Below, in pieces: positions 45,856-54,178 of a DNA stretch of 64,000 nucleotides. Position numbers and translations under genes: made by a program. Every line of letters starts with the position of its first letter. Positions within the stretch are counted from its first letter, which is position 1. The notes below the pieces were generated by a model, which worked only from the letters and a program-made list of their open reading frames with translations, ran no database searches and was not told the origin of the DNA. Origin of the DNA: an uncultured Rhodospirillaceae bacterium (GTDB lineage Bacteria > Pseudomonadota > Alphaproteobacteria > Rhodospirillales > Casp-alpha2); NCBI GenBank assembly GCA_913030825.1, contig CAJWCU010000016.1, positions 1-64,000 on the forward strand. Reading direction: 5' to 3'.

Positions 45856-46713
45856 ATGCCGGAACAAACGCCGCCCGCCGCCCGCCAAGCATTCGCCGGG
45901 ATCATCGCCGCCGGACGCGGCGCCGTCGTCACCGGCGCCGCGTCGGGCATCGGTCTTGCCACGGCCAAGCGCCTGGCGGCGCGCGGCATGCACGTCTGCC
46001 TGACCGATATCGACGAAGCCGCCCTGGACCGCGCCCATGAAGAGGTTCGCGCCGCCGCCCAGGGCGGGCGCGTGATGTCCGCCGCCTGCGACGTCGCCGA
46101 CATGGCCGCCGTGACGGCCCTGAAGGACCGCGTGCTGGACACCTTCGAGGACGTCGCCCTGGTCATGAACAACGCGGTCGCTCGCCATTCCGGCGGCTGC
46201 CTGGACGAACCGGGCAACTGGCGGCGAACCATCGACGTCGGCCTGTTCGGCGTGATCAACGGCTGTCAGGCCTTCGGCCCCACGATGACCGCATCGGGCA
46301 AGCCAGGGATGATCGTCAACGTCGGATCGAAACAGGGCATCACCAATCCGCCGGGGCGGCCCCATTACAACGTCGCCAAGGCCGCCGTGAAATCCTACAC
46401 GGAGTTGCTGCAACACGAATTGCGCAACACGGACGGCGGCGCGGTGACCGCTCATCTATTGGTCCCCGGCATGACGACCACGGGCGGGCGCGAACACCGC
46501 GACGGCGCCTGGTGGCCCGACCAGGTCGTCGATTTCATGCTGGCCGCCTTGGAGCGGGGGGATTTTTACATCATCTGCCCCGACGGTGAAGTGACCCGGG
46601 AAATGGACGCCAAGCGGATGCTCTGGGCGACCCATGACATCATCGAAAATCGCCCGCCGCTGACCCGTTGGCACCCGGATTTCAAGGCGGGCTTCGACGC
46701 GTTCGAGCCCTGA
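45856..46713 (+). CDS. short-chain dehydrogenase/reductase
   Basis: SDR fold: cofactor motif VTGAASGIGLATAKRLAARG, NNA in LVMNNAV, and the catalytic pattern with S in IVNVGSKQG and YNVAKAAVKSY (Y-x3-K). ATG 45856 has CAGGAGA upstream; an earlier ATG at 45820 would add 12 residues. Length 285. The substrate is unknown. It lies alone between serA (divergent) and the SOD-like gene. Confidence 0.87.
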   Translation: MPEQTPPAARQAFAGIIAAGRGAVVTGAASGIGLATAKRLAARGMHVCLTDIDEAALDRAHEEVRAAAQGGRVMSAACDVADMAAVTALKDRVLDTFEDVALVMNNAVARHSGGCLDEPGNWRRTIDVGLFGVINGCQAFGPTMTASGKPGMIVNVGSKQGITNPPGRPHYNVAKAAVKSYTELLQHELRNTDGGAVTAHLLVPGMTTTGGREHRDGAWWPDQVVDFMLAALERGDFYIICPDGEVTREMDAKRMLWATHDIIENRPPLTRWHPDFKAGFDAFEP

Positions 46714-46832
46714 TCCCGGCGGTCCCGCCCAGGAACCGCCCGTCTCTCGCCATAAAATGGCCACGCCCCCGCGCTTGATTGTTCTTCCGCGCACCGGCCC
46801 CCGCCGGGACGCGGCCAATCAGGAGATAGATC

Positions 46833-47381
46833 ATGCAGAATATTCGCACCCTCGCGCTCGCCACCGCTTGCGTGGCGGCACTCTGCACCGCCGGCGCGGC
46901 ACATGCCGCCCAGGCGGCCCAGATCACCGTCGACATGCACCTTGCCGAGACCTCCGGCCCCGGCAAGGACATCGGCACCATCGCCTTTGAAGACACCGAC
47001 AAGGGCCTCTCGATCCGCCCCCGGCTGATGCATCTGCACGAAGGCCTGCACGGCTTCCACGTCAACGAGAACGCCAGTTGCGCCGCCGGCACGAAGAACG
47101 GCGAGGCCGTCCCCGCCTTGGCCGCGGGCGGACCGCTGGGCCCCGTCACGACCGTCAAGAGGGACGGCAAGGCCACCCAAGCCCGCAAAGGCGACCTGCC
47201 CGGTCTCTACGTTCATTACGATGGCATGGCCTACACGCCGACCGTGGCGCCGCACCTGAAAACCGCGGACCTCAAGGGCCACGCCATTATTATCGAGGCC
47301 CTGGGCCCGGCCTACGACGACGCGCCCAAGCCGGTCGGCGGCGCCATCAAGCGGGTCGCTTGCGGCGTCGTGATGCGCTGA
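46833..47381 (+). CDS. Cu/Zn-SOD-family protein with most metal ligands lost
   Basis: 182 residues, exported (signal ALATACVAALCTAGAAHA), full-length SodC fold by alignment to E. coli SodC. Structural features remain: GLHGFH, disulfide cysteines Cys83 and Cys177, GDLP (119-123 region), PVGGAIKRVACGV. Of the Cu ligands only His76 is kept: the HIH second His is Asn78, the bridging His of AGGH is Pro101, and the MVH His is Glu155. The Zn His of GHLGDLP is Arg118; only Asp121 remains. Superoxide dismutation is therefore improbable. A GGAGA site precedes the ATG. It may have a new binding or chaperone-like role. Confidence 0.88.
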   Translation: MQNIRTLALATACVAALCTAGAAHAAQAAQITVDMHLAETSGPGKDIGTIAFEDTDKGLSIRPRLMHLHEGLHGFHVNENASCAAGTKNGEAVPALAAGGPLGPVTTVKRDGKATQARKGDLPGLYVHYDGMAYTPTVAPHLKTADLKGHAIIIEALGPAYDDAPKPVGGAIKRVACGVVMR

Positions 47382-47403
47382 GCCCTTGGCCCGCTGCCGG
47401 GCG

Positions 47404-48189
47404 TTAACCCCGGCCGATCCAGGCCATCTTGGTGGCCTGAATGGTCATGAACTGCACCGTCGTCTCCATCGGCAGGTTGGCCATGAAGACGACGGCCTCG
47501 CCCACGTTTTCGGCGGGCATGCGCGGTTCGACCTTTTTCGTCCCGTCGGCCTGTTTGACGCCGTCGGCCATGCGCGCGGTCATCGGCGATACGGCATTGC
47601 CGATATCGATCTGACTGACCGCGATATCGTACTTGCGCCCGTCCAGCGCCGCCGTCTTGGTCAGGCCCGTGACCGCGTGCTTGGTCGCCGTGTAGGGGAT
47701 CGAATCCGGCCGAGGCGCATGGGCCGAGATCGAGCCATTGTTGATGATCCGACCGCCCATGGGCGTTTGCGCCTTCATCACGCGGAAGGCTTCCTGGATA
47801 CAGTAGAAGACGCCGGACAGATTGACGTCGACCACCCGTTTCCAATCCTCGACCGCGAGGTCCTCCAGCAGGATGCCCGGCGCGTTGGCGCCCGCGTTGT
47901 TGAAGATCACATCAACCCGGCCGAAAGCATCGACCGTGGCCTTGAACATGGCCGCGACCTGGGCCGGATCGGTCACGTCGGTCGCCTGCACCAGGGCGCG
48001 GACCCCCGCCTCGCCGGCCATCTCCTTGGTTTCCTCCAGCACGTCGGCGCGGCGGCCCGCCAAGGTGACGGAATACCCGTCTTCCAGCAGCGCCAGGGCC
48101 GCCGCCCGGCCGACGCCCGTACCGGCGCCGGTCACGATGGCGATCTTGGACGCCGGAGTATGGGCCGAGGACTTGGATTGCGAGGTCAT
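47404..48189 (-). CDS. short-chain dehydrogenase/reductase
   Basis: 261-residue [23 protein letters not shown] cofactor loop, NNAG in [11 protein letters not shown], Ser in [12 protein letters not shown] and [11 protein letters not shown] (Y-x3-K). Divergent from the COG5553-like cupin gene across 95 bp that contains a widely spaced GATCAT/ATGATC inverted pair, so the two may share regulation. Converges with the SOD-like gene. Substrate unknown. Confidence 0.87.
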   Translation of the reverse strand: MTSQSKSSAHTPASKIAIVTGAGTGVGRAAALALLEDGYSVTLAGRRADVLEETKEMAGEAGVRALVQATDVTDPAQVAAMFKATVDAFGRVDVIFNNAGANAPGILLEDLAVEDWKRVVDVNLSGVFYCIQEAFRVMKAQTPMGGRIINNGSISAHAPRPDSIPYTATKHAVTGLTKTAALDGRKYDIAVSQIDIGNAVSPMTARMADGVKQADGTKKVEPRMPAENVGEAVVFMANLPMETTVQFMTIQATKMAWIGRG

Positions 48190-48284
48190 TGGATGTCTCC
48201 TTGATTCAGATCATTTATTCGAATGTGATAGATTAATAGAATATGATCACCCACCTAATAGGGAGATTTTGGAGGAATACCCGC

Positions 48285-48785
48285 ATGTACACTCTCGATG
48301 CGCTCGCCAGCGATATGAAACAGGTCCTGTCCCAGGGCCAGACCCCCGTCCAGTTGGAAGAAACCCGCAAACTGGTCGAGAAGGCGCTGAAGGACAAAGA
48401 TTTCGTCAACACCCACCTCGGCGACGACGCCGAAGGCGAACGCAACATCATTTATGAAGACCCGGATCTCGGCTTCTGTATTTTGGCCCATGTCTACAAG
48501 GGTGCGAAAACCGGCAACCCGCACGACCACGGCCCGGGCTGGGCGATCTATGGTCAGGCCTATGGCGAGACCACGATGACCGAATACGACATCGTCGAAC
48601 CGCCGCAGGGCGACAAGCCCGGAAAGGTCAAGGAACGCGAGAGCTATACCATGGTTCCCGGCGACGCCAAGGTCTACGAGGTCGGCGCTGTCCATTGCCC
48701 GCACCGCGAAAGCGAGACCCGCCTGATCCGGATCGAGGCCATGAACATGAACGGCGTCAAGCGCACGCCGCTGGTTCCGGCCTAA
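48285..48785 (+). CDS. COG5553-like cupin, predicted metal-dependent enzyme
   Basis: 166 residues from ATG 48285 with GGAGGA upstream. The double-stranded beta-helix region has LAHVYKGAKTGNPHDHGPGWAIYGQAYGET, with HDHG as the metal-binding motif and a downstream His in GAVHCPHRE as the likely third ligand. This resembles cysteine-dioxygenase-like cupins of unknown substrate. Divergent from an SDR with a shared promoter region. Confidence 0.75.
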   Translation: MYTLDALASDMKQVLSQGQTPVQLEETRKLVEKALKDKDFVNTHLGDDAEGERNIIYEDPDLGFCILAHVYKGAKTGNPHDHGPGWAIYGQAYGETTMTEYDIVEPPQGDKPGKVKERESYTMVPGDAKVYEVGAVHCPHRESETRLIRIEAMNMNGVKRTPLVPA

Positions 48786-48845
48786 GGCACGGGCCGGCCT
48801 TCCGGCTCTAACTTATCATTTCGACATCCAGCCCCACCGGCCGCA

Positions 48846-49079
48846 TCAGCGGTCGGTGGATTGGATTGTCTTGAGCTTTTCCAGACTGTCGGACGTCAAC
48901 TGCAGGGACACGTTGCCCGTGTCCGAACGGATGATCATGTCGACGAACCATACGCCGGGCGTCAGTTCCTGCGGCGTGCCGATATCAATGCCGACCACGT
49001 CTTCGATATCGATCGACAGGTTCTTGTTGTCGTGGAAAGAAATGGCGGCGACGGTTTTCTTGGCGTCTGCGCTTGCCAT
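48846..49079 (-). CDS. small hypothetical protein (77 aa)
   Basis: Starts MASADAKKTVAAISFHDNKNLSIDIEDVVGIDIG at ATG 49079, with CGGAGGA upstream. The rest (VWFVDMIIRSDTGNVSLQLTSDSLEKLKTI) looks like a small beta-rich fold. No family recognised. The strong ribosome binding site supports translation. It follows the permease gene on the same strand, 118 bp downstream. Confidence 0.62.
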   Translation of the reverse strand: MASADAKKTVAAISFHDNKNLSIDIEDVVGIDIGTPQELTPGVWFVDMIIRSDTGNVSLQLTSDSLEKLKTIQSTDR

Positions 49080-49197
49080 GAACGTATCCTCCGGGACATC
49101 GGCCGGCGCGTTCCGGCCAAGCTCACAGTGCCTTGCAGCCAGGGGCACCGCAACCCTGCCTTTGGGCCTAGGCCGGGCAGCGCCCGGCCGCCCCTGA

Positions 49198-50274
49198 TCA
49201 GCCGAGAACGGCCTGGGCCAGTAATCCGGCGGCCAACGAGCCCGTCAGCCCCAGCACCACGTACCAGATGAACGTTCCCCGTTTGACCAGGGCCCAGACC
49301 GCCATGGCGGCGGGGATCGAGGTGACGCCACCGGCGATCATGAAGGCCATGGCCGGGCCGGGGGCCATGCCCAGGTCCATCAGTCCATCGACCGTGGGAA
49401 TCGCCGCGAACCCGTTGAGGTAGGCGGGCACGCCGACCAGCACGCTGGCCGGGATCACCCACCATTCGCCCCCGCCGAGCCAACGACCGACCTGGTCTGC
49501 CGGAATATAGGCGACCATCAGACTTTCGATCAGGAAGGCCAGGGTCAGCCATTTCAACAGGAACCATCCGGTCGCCTGGCTTTCCTCGCGGAACAGGGCG
49601 CGGCGGTTTTCATCGCGCCAGAACCCCCATTCGACCGGGGCTCCTTCCAAGGCTTTCTTGCGGGCACCACAGCAGGAATTGACGATGCCCTTCAAAGGGT
49701 CGGCGAAGGCACCGCGGCCGACCAGGATATGGGTCGCGTAACCCGCCCCCAAGCCCATGACCACGGCAGTCGCGGCCTTGAATACCGTGAACGGCAAGCC
49801 GAATACGGCCGCCATCAAAAGAAAGATCTGCGGATCCATCAGGGGCGAGGCGATCCAGAACGCCATGACAGGCGCCAACGGCACACCGGCGCCCAGCAAT
49901 CCGGCGATGATCGGCACGACACCGCAAGAACAGAACGGCGAGAACGCGCCGAACACGGCGGCCAGGAAAACCGCCGTCAGGGGGCGGCTGTCGAACACGC
50001 GGGCGATCTGGCGGTCCAGGCCCGTCGCCTTGGTCCAGGCAGCGGCCAGCACGGACAACAGGAAGAACGGCGCGATGGACCACAGCGCCTTGGCCGCGAA
50101 GCCGAGCGAGCTCTGCGCCTGCGCCCAGTTGAGGACCGCTAGGACAGCGAGCAACCCGAGAATGACGAGCAACACCCGGTCGATACGTTTCACCCGCGCC
50201 AACAGGCCGGAACGGTCCGGCGGCGTGATGTCTTCGACGGGGGTTTGCAGGGGCGGCAAAGTGGTATCGCTCAT
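49198..50274 (-). CDS. permease of the ArsP/YraQ (COG0701) family
   Basis: Inner-membrane permease, 358 residues, eight to ten helices. The family motif FSPFCSCGVVPIIAGLLGAGVPLAPVMAFWIASPLMDP is clear, with the Cys pair in PFCSCG. ArsP members export trivalent organoarsenicals; other members are linked to metal efflux. A cytoplasmic loop contains SCCGARKKAL. It is preceded 36 bp upstream by an ArsR-type repressor, supporting metal or metalloid efflux. The exact substrate is an inference. Confidence 0.82.
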   Translation of the reverse strand: MSDTTLPPLQTPVEDITPPDRSGLLARVKRIDRVLLVILGLLAVLAVLNWAQAQSSLGFAAKALWSIAPFFLLSVLAAAWTKATGLDRQIARVFDSRPLTAVFLAAVFGAFSPFCSCGVVPIIAGLLGAGVPLAPVMAFWIASPLMDPQIFLLMAAVFGLPFTVFKAATAVVMGLGAGYATHILVGRGAFADPLKGIVNSCCGARKKALEGAPVEWGFWRDENRRALFREESQATGWFLLKWLTLAFLIESLMVAYIPADQVGRWLGGGEWWVIPASVLVGVPAYLNGFAAIPTVDGLMDLGMAPGPAMAFMIAGGVTSIPAAMAVWALVKRGTFIWYVVLGLTGSLAAGLLAQAVLG

Positions 50275-50310
50275 GTCCGTGTCTTTCGTAAAAGAAGCCC
50301 CGGTCAGTCG

Positions 50311-50640
50311 TCAGGCTTTCGCCGTTTGGACCGGAGGTGTCTCGCATGTCGTGGTCACGCCGCTGCAGCATTCATCGGCGAGAAAGCCGATCAACCCGTG
50401 CATGGCGGCGAAATTGGCGCGGCACCGCAGGCTGCGGCCTTCGCGCGATTGTTCGACCAATCCGGCCCAGACCAGTCGCGAAATATGATGCGACAGCGTC
50501 GATCCGGGAATGTCCAGCAGCGCCTGAATTTCACCGACGCTGAGGCCGTCCTCCCCGGCCTTGACCAGCAAACGGTAGGCTTCGAGCCGGTGGGCGTTGC
50601 CCAATTCGGCCAGTTGTGTGGCGGCTTGTTCCGTATCCAT
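50311..50640 (-). CDS. ArsR-family metalloregulator
   Basis: Winged-helix repressor: ELGNAHRLEAYRLLVKAGEDGLSVGEIQALLDIPGSTLSHHISRLVWAGLVEQSREGRSLRCRAN. The C-terminal tail has Cys residues (ECCSGVTTTCE) that could bind arsenic or metal, unlike the classical helix-3 CVC motif. ATG 50640 gives 109 residues; ATG 50670 would add 10 but would sit 6 bp from the palindrome. First gene of an arsR-permease operon. Confidence 0.85.
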   Translation of the reverse strand: MDTEQAATQLAELGNAHRLEAYRLLVKAGEDGLSVGEIQALLDIPGSTLSHHISRLVWAGLVEQSREGRSLRCRANFAAMHGLIGFLADECCSGVTTTCETPPVQTAKA

Positions 50641-50675
50641 GGCGCGAAGATAGGACGCCTTTCGGTTCATTGCAA

Positions 50676-50695
50676 CGATATTTCTAGAATTATCG
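50676..50695. promoter_or_regulatory. putative ArsR operator
   Basis: A 20-bp palindrome reading CGATATTTCTAGAATTATCG, symmetric at 18 of 20 positions around TTCTAGAA, 36 bp upstream of the arsR start. Likely autoregulatory site. Confidence 0.55.
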
Positions 50696-50833
50696 AAATA
50701 ATGGATTTCTGCAATAGCCTCGAAAACGAGACTATGACGTTTGGACGATTTATCTGACCGGCCGAAAATGGCAGAATGCTCCGGTTGGAAAGGCCACAGC
50801 ATTAGAATTTGGCCGGCATGGGAGAACCCCGAA

Positions 50834-51385
50834 ATGGGCGCCAGCATCAGCATCAAGTCGACATTCCTGGAAGCGGGGAAAAATCTATTACCGTACCACC
50901 GAGCGGTTCTCGATTACTGGCATGACATCAAAGGCGACCGTTGGGCGCCGAAGTGGTCCGAATTCTCGCTGAACGACTTGGCCGCCGACACCCTTCCCTT
51001 CGTCAACGTCACCGAAATCACGCCCGAACCGCTATCCTCCGTGTATCGGTATTGGGGCACCGGCCTGACGGCTGCGTTCGGCGCCGACTACACCGGAAAG
51101 TCGCCCATCGAAGTGCCCCCGAAGACCATGGGGTTGAGCGCGCGCGGCGGCTGCGGTCGGCTGCTGCACGAACGCGCCCCCCATTGCGAAGTCAAACAGT
51201 TCGAGACCTTGGCCGGCTATCGCGGGCGGGCTGTGGTGTTGCGCCTACCCTGTTCGGAAAACGGCGAGCAGGTCACGAACGGGGTCAACGTCTTCAAATT
51301 CGAACACGTCAATCCCGACGCTCAGCTATCGGCCTTCTTCGACGAAGTCTTCGGGCCGCTCGACGCGTCGTCGATGACGGGCTGA
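50834..51385 (+). CDS. PAS_5 (PF07310-like) domain protein
   Basis: 183 residues from ATG 50834 with GGAGA upstream. The pattern HRAVLDYWHDIKGDRWAPKWSEFSLNDLAADTLPFVNVTEI followed by YRYWGTGLTAAFGADYTGKS is the signature of the single-domain PAS family frequent in Rhodospirillales. Its ligand and output are unknown; it has no effector domain. Possibly a stand-alone sensor. Confidence 0.8.
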   Translation: MGASISIKSTFLEAGKNLLPYHRAVLDYWHDIKGDRWAPKWSEFSLNDLAADTLPFVNVTEITPEPLSSVYRYWGTGLTAAFGADYTGKSPIEVPPKTMGLSARGGCGRLLHERAPHCEVKQFETLAGYRGRAVVLRLPCSENGEQVTNGVNVFKFEHVNPDAQLSAFFDEVFGPLDASSMTG

Positions 51386-51408
51386 ACCGCGCCTGACAAA
51401 ACAGCTAC

Positions 51409-51432
51409 GCCCGCCGGGTTTCCCCGACGGGC
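51409..51432. terminator. hairpin between PAS_5 and TauD-like genes
   Basis: Arms GCCCGCCGGG and CCCGACGGGC with one mismatch and a TTTC loop, placed between two convergent stop codons. Probable bidirectional terminator. Confidence 0.6.
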
Positions 51433-51479
51433 GCTGGCTCATTCAATCGAAACGGAAACGCGAAACGGAAACGGGAGCT

Positions 51480-52352
51480 TTAGGCCGCCGTCGCCCGCTG
51501 CTGCAGAAACGGCGCGTCTCCGCCGGCCGTCGTGCGGTGCATGCGGCGAGGTTCGCTCTCGCTGTAATCGCGGACCGCGTAATGCATGGTCGCGCGGTTA
51601 TCCCACATCACTAAATCCCCGGCCGTCCAATGATGGCGATAGACGTTTTCCGGCTCCGTCGCATGGCGCATCAGGTAGTCCAGCAGCGGCCGGCTTTCCT
51701 CGACCGTCATATCGGCGAAGTTGGAGGTGAAGAAGGAATTGACGAACAGCGCATCGCGCCCGGTTTCAGGATGGGTGCGGATCGCCGGGTGGCGGAACGA
51801 TTTCAGGCCCGCCGGAATCTGCGGCGAGTCCGTGTCCGGTTCGGCAAGGTTGCGCTGGCGAATGGCGTCCGGCGTATGCATGGCGTCCATGCCGAGCAGC
51901 ATCCGCTGCATCCCCGGCGACAGAGTCTCGAAGGCCCGGTACATATTGCAGAACATGGTATCGCCGCGGCCCGGCGTGATGATCCGCGCATGCAGGAACG
52001 ACAGGGCCGGCGGCCGTTCGGACGCGGAAATGTCCGAATGCCAGAAATCGTTGCGCGCGCCCCGGCGGCCCGGCTTGGTTTCCAAAACGATGACCTCTGG
52101 GTTTTCGTTATTGACGCCTTCGCGCGCCCCGTAGGGATGCGGTTCGGCCGGGCCGAAGCGCTTGGAAAATTCGCTCTGCTGCGCCGGCGTCAGATCCTGG
52201 CCGGGAAAGACCAGGACGAGATGATCATGCAGGGCCTTGGTGATGGCGGAAAAAGTTTCGCTGTCGAGGTCCTGGGACAGGTCGACCCCGGTTACCTGGG
52301 CACCGATCGTGCCGGTCAGCGTTTGAAGTTCGATAGGCGTAGTGCGGCTCAT
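51480..52352 (-). CDS. TauD/TfdA-family 2-oxoglutarate dioxygenase
   Basis: Fe(II)/2-oxoglutarate oxygenase, 290 residues. Iron ligands: His and Asp in FWHSDIS, and the distal His in the WTAGDLVMWDNRATMHYAVRDY segment; Arg in SEPRRMHRTT likely binds 2-oxoglutarate. The N-terminus GTIGAQVTGVDLSQDL is typical. ATG 52352 has GGGAGG upstream. The substrate (taurine, alkylsulfonate, aryloxyacid or other) is not readable. Confidence 0.88.
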   Translation of the reverse strand: MSRTTPIELQTLTGTIGAQVTGVDLSQDLDSETFSAITKALHDHLVLVFPGQDLTPAQQSEFSKRFGPAEPHPYGAREGVNNENPEVIVLETKPGRRGARNDFWHSDISASERPPALSFLHARIITPGRGDTMFCNMYRAFETLSPGMQRMLLGMDAMHTPDAIRQRNLAEPDTDSPQIPAGLKSFRHPAIRTHPETGRDALFVNSFFTSNFADMTVEESRPLLDYLMRHATEPENVYRHHWTAGDLVMWDNRATMHYAVRDYSESEPRRMHRTTAGGDAPFLQQRATAA

Positions 52353-52379
52353 GGATGTGGCCTCCCGTGTTAAAACCGA

Positions 52380-52886
52380 TCAAGTCCCGGTCTTGCTTTT
52401 CTTGGTGGGCCGGTTGATCTCCGCCCGGCGTAGCATGCGGGCGAGGGCATCATTTTTACCGCGATTCAACGCGTAGTCCAGTGCCCGCCTGCCTTTGACG
52501 TCCTCGACCATCGGATCGGCACCGGCCCGGATCAGGTATTCGGCGACCTGGAAATGGTTCCCCGCCGCCGCCAGGATCAACGCCGACACCCCCGCAACGT
52601 CCTGCCAATCGAGCCGCGCCCCCGCCCGAACCAGCATCCGCGCGAGGTCCAGACGGCCCAGACGCGCCGCGTGATGCAAGGGAACCGTCCAGGTCTCGTC
52701 GACCACGTTGGGGTCGGCCCCGGCCTGAAGCAAGGCCGCGACACGGGGCCCGTCACCGGCCGCCGCCGCCCGGATCAGATCCTGCGTCGTCTGTGTCGCC
52801 GGTAGGTCGACCGCCCCGGTCGGGCCCGCCGCGATCGCGGCGGCCCAAACGGCGACCAGAGCCATGAGAAAAATAGATCGCACCAT
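52380..52886 (-). CDS. exported ankyrin-repeat protein
   Basis: 168 residues. Signal peptide MVRSIFLMALVAVWAAAIAAG, then four ankyrin repeats (DLIRAAAAGDGPRVAALLQAGADPNVVD, TVPLHHAARLGRLDLARMLVRAGARLDWQD, SALILAAAGNHFQVAEYLIRAGADPMVED, RRALDYALNRGKNDALARMLRRA) and a basic tail. Probably a periplasmic binding protein; partner unknown. Only 27 bp upstream of the TauD-like gene on the same strand. Start ATG 52886 is chosen for the signal peptide. Confidence 0.82.
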   Translation of the reverse strand: MVRSIFLMALVAVWAAAIAAGPTGAVDLPATQTTQDLIRAAAAGDGPRVAALLQAGADPNVVDETWTVPLHHAARLGRLDLARMLVRAGARLDWQDVAGVSALILAAAGNHFQVAEYLIRAGADPMVEDVKGRRALDYALNRGKNDALARMLRRAEINRPTKKSKTGT

Positions 52887-52935
52887 GACGCTTCTTCGTT
52901 TGCCGAGATTTCCGCCTCGGGATAGGCTCGAAACC

Positions 52936-53559
52936 ATGTTCACGCTGCATGATTTCCTGCCGTCCGGCAACGGCTACAAATGCCGGTTGCTGCTTCGTTT
53001 CCTCGGGCTGCCGTTCACGCTTCGCGAATACGACATCACCAAGGGCGAGACCCGCACAGCCGAATTTCTCGAGCGGCTGAACCCAAACGGCCGCATTCCC
53101 GTGCTCGAATTGGCGGACGGGCAATGCCTGTCGGAGTCCGGCGCGATCCTGAATTTTCTGGCCCAGGGCACGGCCTTCCTGCCGGACGATGCCTGGGCCC
53201 GGGCGAAGGTCCTGCAATGGATGTTCTTCGAACAATACACCCTGGAGCCGACCATCGCCGTGCGGCGCTTCTGGCTGACCGAGCAGGAAGAACCTTTGAG
53301 CGAGGTGCAACAAGCCCAATTGCCGGACAAACTGACCCAGGGCCATGCGGCGCTGGCGGTTCTCGAGAAAGGCCTGGCGGCGGGTCCCTGGCTGGTCGGC
53401 GACGGGCCGACCATCGCCGACATCGCGCTCTACGGCTATACCCACGTCGCCCCCGAGGGCGGTTACGAGTTGGATGCCTACCCGAACATCACCGGCTGGA
53501 TCGGCCGGTTCCGGGACATTCCCGGCTACCTGCCGATCACCCAGCGCGACATCGGCTGA
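52936..53559 (+). CDS. glutathione S-transferase family protein
   Basis: 207 residues from ATG 52936. N-terminal thioredoxin-fold region LHDFLPSGNGYKCRLLLRFLGLPFTLREYDI with Ser as the possible active residue, glutathione-binding NPNGRIPVLEL and QCLSESGAILNFLAQG, then an all-helical C-terminal domain with TIADIALYGY. ATG 52885 in frame would add 17 residues but lacks the fold and overlaps the divergent ankyrin gene start. Substrate unknown. Confidence 0.85.
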   Translation: MFTLHDFLPSGNGYKCRLLLRFLGLPFTLREYDITKGETRTAEFLERLNPNGRIPVLELADGQCLSESGAILNFLAQGTAFLPDDAWARAKVLQWMFFEQYTLEPTIAVRRFWLTEQEEPLSEVQQAQLPDKLTQGHAALAVLEKGLAAGPWLVGDGPTIADIALYGYTHVAPEGGYELDAYPNITGWIGRFRDIPGYLPITQRDIG

Positions 53560-53694
53560 CTCGTCAGGGGCGAGACCTTGAACGGTCCCGCGTATCAGCA
53601 CCGGCGAATATACGTTATACTGGCCGAAAACCGCCCCCGACGGGCGCCGACTAACAGGGCGCACGACGGCGGCGAACAGACGGGAGACGCAATT

Positions 53695-54132
53695 ATGAAC
53701 GTGAAGCACATCCTTGAAGGAAAAGGCAGCGCCGTCACCACCATCAGCCCCGGCGCAAAGATTTCCGAGGCCGCCCGAATGCTGGCCGAGGCCCGGATCG
53801 GCGCGGTCGTCGTTTCCGACGACGGCACGACCATTTCCGGCATCCTGTCCGAACGCGACATCGTACGCATGATCGGCACGGAGGGTCCCAGCGCGCTCGA
53901 CCGTCCGGTCGCCGACGCAATGACCGCCAACGTCATCACCTGCAAACCGGACGACCGCATCAATGTGCTGATGGGCATGATGACCCAACGCCGCATCCGC
54001 CACCTGCCGGTGGTCGAAGACGGTAAGATGACGGGCGTGATTTCCATCGGCGACGTGGTCAAGGAACGCATGGACGAGATCGAAGCCGACGCCGCCGCCA
54101 TGCGCGACTACATCACGGGCATGACCGCTTAA
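53695..54132 (+). CDS. CBS-domain protein
   Basis: 145 residues from ATG 53695 with GGGAGA upstream. Two CBS motifs: residues ~8-65 (VTTISPGAKISEAARMLAEARIGAVVVSDDGTTISGILSERDIVRMI) and ~78-132 (VITCKPDDRINVLMGMMTQRRIRHLPVVEDGKMTGVISIGDVVKE). Such pairs bind adenine nucleotides. Stand-alone form, target unknown. It lies between two GST genes on the same strand. Confidence 0.87.
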   Translation: MNVKHILEGKGSAVTTISPGAKISEAARMLAEARIGAVVVSDDGTTISGILSERDIVRMIGTEGPSALDRPVADAMTANVITCKPDDRINVLMGMMTQRRIRHLPVVEDGKMTGVISIGDVVKERMDEIEADAAAMRDYITGMTA

Positions 54133-54178
54133 GTTCCCATCCCAGACCGACATCCAAGACCAAACCCGGAGAAGACAA

